Source: Delphinapterus leucas (Eukaryota > Chordata > Mammalia > Artiodactyla > Monodontidae). Taken from it: 64,000 nt of DNA. The stretch lies in NCBI RefSeq assembly GCF_002288925.2, contig NW_022098045.1, positions 1,361,454 to 1,425,453 of the forward strand, given 5' to 3'. A program made the position numbers and the translations under genes. Under the pieces are notes generated by a model, which saw only the letters and a list, made by a program, of their open reading frames with translations, searched no databases and had not been told where the DNA came from. Shown one piece after another: positions 10,831 through 20,521 of the stretch. Position 1 is the stretch's first letter. Each line of letters starts with the position of its first letter.

Positions 10831-13800
10831 CTGACTACATTTTTTAATATTTTAAACAAAGAATAATGTTTCTAATACCTTGATGACCACCAAGATTTGA
10901 AATACCCAATGAGGAGCAGGAATAAAGCATGTTCACAGTGACCATAACTCTTTCAAGCTCTTTTGATATCCTTTTGCCATCTCAATTACTGATACTTTCA
11001 ATTGTGCACAGTTATTTGAACCTTCTGATATGATTTAATGGAGACAGTTAATTGAATGTGCAATGTTTCTAAAGTCAACTTCACTTCCTCCTCTGGAAAA
11101 TCCAGTTTAACACGTTTTATATCAATCAGAGGTTTCAACTCAGCTTCGCAAAGCATTTCTTTATCTCGGGGAGCATCATTTACATACATCTGATTTTCAT
11201 TTAATTATATCACTGAACTTACAAACACTCTATTACACCATTTAGCTGTGACAGAGATTTATGTAACATTTGACACACCGTACATTAGTGAAACTTACAG
11301 TATCACTCAGGGCAATGTGTCTTTTTTTTTTAACAATATGATTTAATGAGAATCCAATCTTCTTTCTCCAGAGAAAAGAAGTTCAAGGGTTCTCTCCCAA
11401 TATTGGCTATTAATCAGCACCAGATGGGAGGGTGATGCTGGCAAAGCTCCTCTTACCCTCTCTGATGCTTCCAAACTCTTTTTGGTCCAAAGGAGTGCTG
11501 GAATCTCTCCTCAGCCTGGACTTCTACAAAAGCTCTCCCTTCTGTGGTGTCTTCTCAGTATGCACGTTTTCCCAGACTGTGGCTCAGAAGAGCTGGAGCC
11601 AGTTCATGGGCTCCTGCTGCTTCCAAAGCCCCATATGAAGTCTGTCTGCCTATTAAGCAATGCACAGGGGGGTGAGACTCCTCCGGAATCCCTTGGCATT
11701 TGGTGCTGGATCCCACAGCTCCCAGAGAGGCACTTTTGTTCATGAATGGATGCCAAATTCTAGTTGTTAAAAGGGGTTGGAAAAAGGAGGGACGTTTTAT
11801 GCTTCCATGATGCTGGTGTCCTAGGGTGATATATTTGAAAGTGCTTTGAAAATTGAAATATTAGGTGGTATTACTATATGTCTTGTAGTTATTGCCATTG
11901 ACTTACCCCTAGTTTGAGCATGTGTGTTTACAACATTTTTGTTCTTGCTGTTTTCTCTGTCTCTCCTCTTCAGTTATTTTAGCAATCTAAGTTGTCATAA
12001 CTGCTTGCATTTAGTTTACTCAGTTCAGAATTATTAACTTAGTTACTTAATAACTGTAATACCTTTTAATGATAATCATCAGAGTTTAGATTAGAAAATC
12101 CAACATAGATAGAAGTAAATACTGCCACCTTCCTGTCCTTAAGTCCTTCCTTGTATAAATAAACAGAAATTAAAAGGGAAACATGACGAATACAGTAAAT
12201 AATAATAGAGGCAATAGGAGAAAGCCCAAAGAGAGAAGGATGACAAAAATGGAGAGTGCTGGCCATAGTTGGCTTTGGTGTGTCTGACAGTCTAAGTAGC
12301 CAATGCTTGATGACAATTGCCAACTTGGTCCCTTTAATGAGTCTTTGATACAAGAATAAAGAATATAGACTGTTCTTTCAGATGACCAATTCTTTCTATG
12401 ATATGTGTGAGACAGTATATTACAGTATATTTAAACCTAATAAATTAGAGTCTTTATGGATTCTTTCAATTGAAATTTGGAAGATACAACTATTTGGGGT
12501 AAAATAATATCATTTCTAGCCAGTATATGACCTATTACTATTTTGAACTTATAAGAAGAGCTTAAGCTATGTCATCTAGTTTTATTCTGTATAGTTGAAT
12601 TCAGACAATAATATGGAAGCATTTTTTCCAGACTATAAAAAAAAATCTGGAAACAGGAAAAAGTTGAGAAATATATAAGCAAAAAAAAAAAAAAAGATAA
12701 TATCCAACCATTCCATCTCCCAGAGTAATCTACTGTTAGTGTTTTGGCAAGTACAATTACAGGAAGAAAAAAATTTTGAATAACTTCTTCCCCTGACTTC
12801 TCTTCCTGAGGTCCTAGACTCTCTTCCTATAGATAGGAGTCTGAATAAGTTGTGGTAACTTGGGGTTCTAAATGGAGCTCATGAAGTTTGTCCTATTATA
12901 TCTGTTTTCTCTCCAGAGTTGAAGATGAATGAATGGTAAAGAAATCTCACAAACAAGTATTTTATTTATCACATATTTTCCCATGTAGAAATAAAGAATA
13001 TAAGACTAATTCATGGTAAAATGGCTTATGTTTACAATTTAGTTACTTAACATGTAAATACTAACTTGTAAAATTCAGACTTTCTGTTATTAAAAGGACA
13101 TCACACATTTTCAATGAAATATTCCAAAACTACTGAATCATCAGTATGGGTAGAATGTAAATTTGCCTTCCTAAAACTGGTATACTCAATTTTCTTATTC
13201 CTTATATTATTTCATCTAGGAATGAATATGATTCACAGAGTACACTTTAAATAATTTTGGTTTTAAAGGTGTTCAACCAGGGGTACATTTTATTTAAAAC
13301 TTTTTAATCAACTGTATGGAACTTTTAAGTGCCCAGTGAGAAAGATGCCAGATGTATGAACAGCAAAGAGCAGTTGTCTTTGATGCATTACACTGAGATA
13401 AGTGAGTTTCCCTAGGATCAGTCAGGACCTAACTTTTCTCTGCCTCACTATACTAATACTATGGGTGATGATGTTGTCCCCAAAGTCACATTATTATAGG
13501 TCAATCTAATGGCCAACACTATGACCTCACGTACAAAAGTTTTATAATTGCATGTCAGGAGGAAATAACACTTAAATACGACAGATTCTTTGTTTGACTC
13601 TCTGTATTGCATTTTGCATGCTGTCTTGTCAAACATAGTTAGCAAGCCAATAATAGGAATAGTGAAACCCATGTTGGCCCCCAAAACAAAATACGATTTT
13701 AGTTTCTCAAAAATCTATTGGAAGAAAAGAGACACTTCTCTTTCAAATGGCTGACATGGAGTTTAATTTAATACACCAGAAGATTCCATCTTAACCCTCC

Positions 13801-14750
13801 TAACACTCTTATCGCAACAGATATACCGTGGATGCATATCTGCTTTGGACACACATGGTTGCTTTCAACCAGGTACAAGAAAAAAGAATGTGCAAATATA
13901 AAGCATTACGTCTTATGATATATTCTACCCATATGCTTGGCAGCTCTAATTGAATCCACAGACAGATGGTTTTTATTAGTAACTCTTAGCTACCTACATT
14001 TTTCTCATACCTTTCTCATTTGTATTTAAAGTACTTCCTTGTCTTAGGTACAAATATCTTTAAATATTTGCGTGAAGGCTTCTCTTCTGGAGACTTTGAC
14101 TGAAATGATTTTTCTCAAACTGGTAAGTATTCTCAGTGTGTCTCTAGACCCCAAAGGCATTCTCAGCTTGACTTTGTATAGCAGCCTACATCTGGTTCTA
14201 CTCAAATTCCTTTCTTTTTCTCTTCTCCAAGCCCTCACCTCATCCCTTGCTCACTTTGCTTTAAACTTCTTGTTTTTATTTGGCCTTAGGAATATGAAAT
14301 ACAGAAAAGCAAAGATGAATTTAAAAAATTTGAGGAAAGGGAAGAAATTAAATGGCAAAATAATGGGAACTGTTGGAGAAAAATGATCCTCTTTGAGTTA
14401 TTTTATATTAGTAACAAACTTGTTTACTCCACTGTCAAATTGATTTTCATTTAAGGACACGTATAACCAACCTTCTGTCCAATTCACAGGGCATGCAAAA
14501 AAGAGTTAACAGGTACGTCTGAGACTGCTGTCTTTAGAAAGGCCTGCTTACAAGCTGGGCTCTCGGTTAGAGTCTGGGAACTTAAATTCTAAACAGTTCC
14601 CTATACTGATATAAAGTTTCCTTAAACGGTAGAGTGGCTCACTGTGCCTAGTTTGTTTGTACAACCACATAGTTCATGCTGCATGCTTACTTTCCATCTG
14701 GGAGTCTGGAATTTTGATATATACTAAAAAGAAGTTGCCTATATGACCAC
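10831..14750. other. Non-coding upstream DNA, largely featureless
   Basis: No exon, RNA gene or clear repeat could be supported. A poly-A run lies at 12680-12695. An open frame of 104 codons at 14072-14386 has no recognisable motif. Any 5' exon of the long NPFFR2 isoform could lie here or further upstream, but none was recognised. No CpG-rich promoter-like block is present. Confidence 0.45.
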
Positions 14751-14754
14751 TCTC

Positions 14755-15016
14755 TAATTAAAAACCTTTTCACACATGTTGTCAAACTCAAACTTGTTGC
14801 TGGAGGAATTAAGCATGTCCACTGAGAGAGGACTCTTGGAAGCCTGTGCCTGGTTTCTTGCAGATTTTACTCCATGTGCCTTTTTATTTGCTGATTTTGC
14901 TTTGGATCCCTTTGCTATAATAAATATTAGCAGTGAATATACTATATGCTGGGTCCTGTGAGTCCTTCTAATAAACCACCAAACCTGGGAGTGTTCTTGG
15001 GGACCTCTGACACGCA
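14755..15016 (+). mobile_element. Probable solo LTR 3' part (R-U5-like)
   Basis: Contains CCTGTGCCTGGTTTCTTGCAG, GCTATAATAAATATTAGCAG and GAGTCCTTCTAATAAACCACC, and closes with a CTTGGGGACCTCTGACAC segment. This resembles the R-U5 end of a familiar mammalian LTR, with an AATAAA polyadenylation signal near 14921. The family name is not certain. It lies about 0.8 kb upstream of the first recognised NPFFR2 exon. Confidence 0.55.
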
Positions 15017-15589
15017 TTGATTGAAATGTCTTTCTTAAGATTGATACATCTTAAATAAATATTTATTGAACACATATTATGTGAATTGAATTATGCTATG
15101 TGAAACCAAGATAAGTAACCCAGACCTATTTTAAGAAATTCACAGTTTTGTGGCTATGTCAACATACAGAAGTGTATAAAAAAAATATCCAATTAACTGA
15201 GTCAAAGCAGAACAAGGAAAATACAAGAAGCTTATTTCAATGGAACTTCTGAAGATGTAGATACTTCATCTCGTTCAAATATCAGGAAAGCTCATGGCAG
15301 GTGAGTTAGCATGTTAGTTAGCAGAACAAGTAGGTTTTGACAGGTTATGATATCTGAAGGTAGGAGGAAGAGGAGTTTTGGAGTTTTTCCCTTGAAACTT
15401 CACAAGTGGATAGAAGGTTACAGCAAAGAAGTGAATAATATAGAGTATATCAAGGAAATACAATTAATAATAATTGTTACTTGTGGCACAAAGTGGAATT
15501 TTTCAAGTGCTCTTGATTAAAATCCTAATAATTTGAATGCCTTATTTATAACTCATTTTTATGCAAAATTTATGGATTATTACAGAAGG

Positions 15590-15690
15590 CCCATCAATAT
15601 ATATACATATCGCTGATACACTTCATTGTACAGCAGAAACTAACGCAACATTGTAAAGCAAGTATACTCCAATAAAAAAAATTCCGTAGC
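15590..15690 (+). mobile_element. L1 3' untranslated fragment beside NPFFR2 exon
   Basis: The end reads CGCTGATACACTTCATTGTACAGCAGAAACTAACGCAACATTGTAAAG, followed by CAAGTATACTCCAATAAAAAAA. This is the standard 3' terminus of cetartiodactyl L1 elements. It ends about 90 bp before the splice acceptor of the first recognised NPFFR2 exon. Confidence 0.8.
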
Positions 15691-15779
15691 ATTTTAAAAG
15701 CATCTCTCTTAAACTCTCTTAAACTTAAGTTTTCCTGGTTTCTAATCATGTTTTTCTTTTCTGCCTCTTCTTTGTTCAG

Positions 15780-16114
15780 GTCCATCATGAGTGAAAACTG
15801 GGAATCAAACTCTTCGGAAAACTGGCATCCCATTTGGAGTGTCAGTGACACAAAGCATGATCTGTACGCGGATAGCAGTATCACCTATGTGAACTACTAT
15901 CTTCACCAGCCTCAAGTGGCAGCGATTTTCGTTATTTCCTACTTTCTGACCTTCTTCCTGTGCATGGTGGGAAATACAGTGGTTTGCTTTATTGTAATGA
16001 GGAACACACATATGCACACAGTCACTAATCTCTTCATCTTGAACCTGGCCGTAAGTGATTTACTAGTTGGCATATTCTGTATGCCTATCACGCTGCTGGA
16101 CAATATTATAGCAG
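15780..16114 (+). pseudogene. NPFFR2: NPFFR2 coding exon 1 of 3 (intact)
   Basis: A pyrimidine-rich tract and TTTGTTCAG acceptor (AG at 15778-15779) precede the exon, and a GTATGT donor follows at 16115. The reading frame is open throughout. Met at 15787 starts the short receptor form. The frame is also open upstream of that Met (S-I-M), as expected if longer isoforms splice into this acceptor from an upstream exon. It encodes the extracellular N-terminus with the sequon NSS, TM1 (about [20 protein letters not shown]), the first intracellular loop ([11 protein letters not shown]) and TM2 with the conserved aspartate in LAVSDLL, ending IIAG. Compared with the human protein as I recall it, a second N-terminal sequon (NIT) reads SIT here, so one glycosylation site is probably gone. 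Shadow frames on both strands are not genes. Confidence 0.93.
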
Positions 16115-17829
16115 GTATGTTGATTTGCGTGCAGCTCAAACATACTATGAGAAAATATTTGTCCCATATCCCTGAAGCCATCGCAGCGTCATCCATTCAT
16201 TCACAAATATTTATTGAGTTCTAAGGACTGCTCCAAGTAGCTGTTCTCATGGGGTCTACATGCTAAAGGAGGATAAAAACAACAAACAAATAGCTATATA
16301 AGTAGTCAGAGAATAAAAAGAATTATGGAGAAAAACAGAACAAGTGACAGAGATGAAGTGTGGAAGCTGTTATTTTTATAGAGTGTTCACTGAAGGTCAT
16401 CAGTGAATGGTGACACTTCTTACTGAAGACTTTGAATTTGCTTAACAGTTCAGGGCACACATAATATAGTAGAAATATTAAGACAATTATGGACTGTAAA
16501 GTTCAAAGAACGTGTGATTTCAACTGATGCAATGTCTTCAATCTAATATAAATAGATATTTAAGCCCTCTTGTGGTTGGCTGAGAGATTTCCAACAGTTT
16601 TTGATGGAAGATGGAGCAACAGAACCAATAATTTCTCACAAAGCAGTAGTTTCATTCATATAGTGGTAATTTACATGTGCAACATAAGTCATGGTTTGGG
16701 TATTACCCTAGAGTACTTCTGGGCCCATATTACCACTTCTTTAGCACTATGTTATACACTCTGGAAGTACAGGAACAGTGTATCTATACCTCCCAGTATA
16801 GTTTTGGTGCATAGTACCTGCTTAATAAATATCTGTTGTATTAACACATAAAGTCAACAGCCATTTCTGTTATCATATTTTAAATTCTCTGAGCTATTTT
16901 TATATTCTTTGTGTTCCTTGTACTATCATGCACATATTTTTCATGGACAAAATGTATTTTATCTCTGAGGTTATGAGTAGTAATTTTCTTTGTTTTTTAA
17001 TTTTTTGTCTACCTGATTCAGATTAGTTTTCTCCTGTTTCATTCTTCCTATTTGTTTTAGTTTCTTTCTTTTATGGTTGAGGTTTCCCTAATAGTCAACT
17101 ACTATTTAGCTGCTTGTATTTCAGAGTGAGGTACTATGTGGCTGCTTTGAACCTCTGCAGGACTGGGGTTTGAGGTTAGGCCCACTCTCGGCTTCACTAG
17201 TCTGGGTCATTCATTGGGAAATCCACAGCTATCAGAATCTGCCAGTGAAAATATGTCAGTGTTCTTGGAAGGATCACTTGCCCCAGAAGGAAATTCTCTA
17301 ATCTACTGCCATAGGGATTAGAAGTCTGGCAGCTGCATTCTGGAGCTGAGTGGGTCTCTCTACCAGCAGTAGGAGCACGTGCAGAGTGTATATGTACTTT
17401 CAGTCTATCCCCTTGCATCATTGTGGCAATAAAGCCATTCAAGCACCAATTTTAAGATGGTCTGGATAGACGAAAGAATGATTTTTTAAGTATGCTTGGC
17501 TTATTTAGGTTACTGGGAATAGCTTTAATTAGATAAGAGTATTTTTTAAATAAGCTATAGGATATTTTTTAAAAGATAAATTTAAAAAATCTGAGCAATA
17601 TGTAACATTCATCTCTTGGGAAACTAGAATATTTGCTAATGGAAGAATAGTGTTACTTTCCTGTAATAGCAGAGGTGCGTATAGAATATCAAACTCTAAA
17701 TTTGATTTGATTGATATTAAATATAATAATTTTACCAATTTCTTTTATAAACATTCTAGTAACTGGAGTTCAGTTAGGAAGTTATTCAAACAGACTACTT
17801 TTGTTTGTGCAAAGTGCTCTTTATTCTCC

Positions 17830-18217
17830 AAGTATGTCTTAGTCAGTTTAGGCTGTTATAACAAAATACCATAGACTGGGTGGCTTAAACAACAGACATT
17901 TAATTTCACAGTTCTGGAGGCTAGGAGTCTGAGATGAGGGTGCCAGCATGGTCGGGTTCTTGGTGAGGGTCCTTTTTCTGATTGGTAGATTGCTGTGTGT
18001 TCACATGGCCTTTACTCAGTGTATGCACATGGGGAGAGGTCTCACGCTCTCTTCTTCTTCTTATAAGGGCACTAATCCCATCATGTGGCATAATCCCCAT
18101 GGCCTCATCTACATCTAATTACTTCCCAAAGGCCACACCTTCAAATACCATCACATTGGGGGTTAAGGCTTCAATATATGAATTTGGGAGGGAACACATT
18201 CACTCCATAACAAAGTA
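17830..18217 (-). mobile_element. ERVL-MaLR (MLT1-like) solo LTR with 5-bp target duplication
   Basis: The element is at 17835-18212, starts TG (TGTCTTAGTCAG) and ends CA (CCATAACA). It is flanked by the direct repeat AAGTA at 17830-17834 and 18213-18217. On the minus strand it reads as the MLT1 consensus, with TTCTGT-type R region, AGCC(A/T)CC and the terminal ...CTAAGACA. It lies inside an NPFFR2 intron, antisense to the gene. Confidence 0.85.
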
Positions 18218-18364
18218 CCTCTGAGGTAAATCATGTCATTAGATTATATATAATATTAACTTTATTTGTTATACATGTGACGCCTGATTCCTCATAATTT
18301 ATGGAATACATTTCCAAATTAGAGAAAAAATATTCTTCCTGTTTTATTCATTTAAAGGGCATTA

Positions 18365-18600
18365 TTGCATAAGCGTTAATGGTTTGGACTCTGGAACCAT
18401 ACTGCTAGGGTTTAAATCCTTAATACGCTTCTAACTAGCTGTGTGGCAAGGTATGTGAAATTTGTGTGTTTGTCACATGTTCTATATCATGAGGAGAATA
18501 ATAAAGCCTTCAGAAGCCTGTTGTGGGGATTAGATATGTTAATAGATGCAAAACATTTATTACAGTGTATAGAATGTTGAAACTACTGTGTAAGTTTTGA
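18365..18600 (+). mobile_element. MIR SINE remnant
   Basis: Reads as MIR 5'-to-3': GGTTTGGACTCTGGAACCATACTGC, GGGTTTAAATCC, AACTAGCTGTGTGGCAAGG, GAGGAGAATAATAAAG, GTGGGGATTAGATATG and ACAGTGTATAGAATG. It is intronic in NPFFR2. Confidence 0.75.
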
Positions 18601-18794
18601 CCTTATTAGTATACTGAAAAACAGAGATCTGAATGTATTAATGAAAATAATGGGAAACATTGATTGTTCCCTGGATATCATTTAGGAAACAGTTGCATCT
18701 GTCTAATTTCATGTCTTTCTCTTCATAATTTCAGTGAAATTAAAAAATATATATATGATCTTTCCAAAGACTAACTGTCCCATTTCCCTTTCAG

Positions 18795-18894
18795 GATGGC
18801 CTTTTGGAAGTACAATGTGCAAGATCAGTGGCTTGGTCCAGGGAATATCCGTTGCAGCTTCAGTCTTTACTTTAGTTGCAATAGCAGTAGATAG
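18795..18894 (+). pseudogene. NPFFR2: NPFFR2 coding exon 2 of 3 (intact)
   Basis: A 100-bp exon bounded by TTTCAG (ending 18794) and GTAGGT (from 18895). It encodes extracellular loop 1 and TM3: [10 protein letters not shown], with the cysteine that forms the class A disulfide, then [20 protein letters not shown] and VD plus the first two bases of the arginine codon. The arginine is completed by the first base of the next exon. There are no lesions. Both splice sites are canonical. Confidence 0.93.
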
Positions 18895-19036
18895 GTAGGT
18901 CAGCACCAAACTCTGAATCCAGAAAATTGAGCATATCTGCAACTAATCAAGCTAACCAGTGAAAAATGTATAATCTACTAAATTTGGTTATATCTGCTTA
19001 AAATTGTAGCCGTAATATGTACCCCTTTAAGAGCAA

Positions 19037-19039
<3 letters not shown>

Positions 19040-19079
<40 letters not shown>

Positions 19080-19088
19080 CACACACAC
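19040..19088. repeat. (TA)n microsatellite with short (CA)n
   Basis: About 17 TA units run from 19040 to 19075 and are followed by ACACACAC. Intronic, and likely length-variable. Confidence 0.95.
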
Positions 19089-20039
19089 TAAGGGTTCAGT
19101 AATAAAATAAAACTACTGAAGTTTCCATATTTTAAGATTAAATAATTAGGGATGATGCATGTTTTAGTTTGGGCTGCTATTAACAAGATACCATAGACTA
19201 TTTGTTGAATGAATAAATGAAAAAATAATATTTGAAGTTTCAATAGCTGGTTTACAAAAAGAGCAAAATACCTAGAATTGCACCTTTGAAGTTACCCATA
19301 ATTTAAGGGTGAGTAAGTGGGAGAATTCACTGATTAGAAGACTAGATGAAAACTTGGAATTTAAGACAGAAGAGCTTACACCATCAGTGAAGGACAGTGG
19401 AGCAGTCAAAGCTCAAGATAACTAGTCACTATATAAAGATAAGATAAATTTGTTTGGAGTTGCTGATGGGCCACTTAAAAGCTCTAAGTTTCCTTACCTG
19501 CAGATCTGGAAAGTATTAATTTTCAATTTTATAGAGTCGTCACAAAAATCAAAGAAGATTCAATAGATGATAGTACTTTGAAAAATATAAAATGTTATAC
19601 AGTTATATGATAGTATGATTATCTTATAATGAACATAATGAATATCAGTAATAACAAAATTAAGAATCACAATAACAAAATATCAGTAAAATGAATCAGG
19701 CTTACTCTACATACTGATCATTGTCATGCTCAACAGAGGACACAGAACACTGGGAAGGTGCATAAACAGAACTCATCATGGGAACTCTCAGACTCATAGC
19801 TGTGAAACAAACCACCAAAACACTTAGTGGCTTAAAACAGTAATGCTTTTAATATTTGTCACAACTCTGTGGATTGGCTGGGTGCCTCTGTGTGGTTCTC
19901 CTGCTCTGTGCCTTGTAGCTGAAATCAGTCACTCTTTTGCTTATGCCATGCTTGCTAATGTTCAACTAACTGGCCAAAGCAAGCTGCATGGCCAAGCACG
20001 CAGGTCATGTGTGAGGGGACCACAGAAGGGCATGAAGGG

Positions 20040-20250
20040 ACATTTAAGAACATGGGCTCTGGAGCCAAAATACATGTGTAAAAATCATGTGTAATTATGG
20101 GCAAGATTTTTTACCTTTTCTAAGGCTTTTCCCCATCTTTTAAATAAGAAAGCTTACAGAGGCAATCCATGCAAACCAACAGAAAGGAGCCTGGAACAGA
20201 ATATTAAATGCTCATGCTCAATGTTGACTAGTTACAATAGTACTTTGATT
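20040..20250 (+). mobile_element. MIR SINE remnant
   Basis: MIR phrases are visible in order: TTTAAGAACATGGGCTCTGGAGCC, AATTATGGGCAAGATTTTTTACC, TTTTAAATAAGAAAG and GGAGCCTGGAACAGAATATTAAATGCTC. Confidence 0.65.
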
Positions 20251-20357
20251 ATTAATAGTGTCTGATATACTCCACTCATTAATTTTTTCAGTTGACATTT
20301 ATCTCATATATTAATTACAGAAACTGGTAATGCACGCCTCCCTACTAATGGTAACTT

Positions 20358-20455
20358 TCTATATTTGAGGGGGAATATGTATGGAAGACTGTAATTACTG
20401 AAATAATCTATATTTGAGGGGGAATATGTATGGAAGACTGTAATTACTGAAATAA
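20358..20455. repeat. Perfect 49-bp tandem duplication
   Basis: Two adjacent copies, 20358-20406 and 20407-20455, are identical at all 49 positions (start TCTATATTTGAGG, end ACTGAAATAA). Perfect identity in neutral intron DNA means a recent event or an assembly duplication. The second copy ends 66 bp before the first base of the last NPFFR2 exon. Confidence 0.95.
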
Positions 20456-20521
20456 ATTTAATTAATGACTTGGTCAGAAGTTATGGGGCAGTCCTTCACT
20501 GATATTTGCCTTTAATTACAG

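Larger units (their letters stand above)
16115..18794 (+). other. NPFFR2 intron between exons 1 and 2
   Basis: GTATGT...TTTCAG intron of 2,680 bp. It holds a possible unclassified ancient repeat at about 16250-16460, an L2-like 3' tail at about 16745-16845 (ending AATAAATATCTGTTG), an MLT1-like LTR at 17835-18212 and a MIR at about 18365-18600. Several open frames of 60-93 codons inside show no protein similarity. Confidence 0.8.
18895..20521 (+). other. NPFFR2 intron between exons 2 and 3
   Basis: GTAGGT...TTACAG intron of 1,627 bp. Contents: a TA dinucleotide tract at 19040-19075 running into a short CA tract, a short MaLR-like end at about 19160-19201, a MIR at about 20040-20250 and a perfect 49-bp tandem duplication at 20358-20455. 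An open frame at 19843-20094 shows no protein similarity. Confidence 0.8.

Noticed and set aside
14072..14386. 104-codon open frame upstream of NPFFR2
   Set aside because: No motif, no splice-site context typical of an exon and no conservation evidence. I could not support it as a gene or NPFFR2 5' exon.
15805..16196. Open frames on the minus strand opposite NPFFR2 exon 1 (70 and 85 codons)
   Set aside because: They are antisense shadows of the receptor-coding exon and have no motif of their own.
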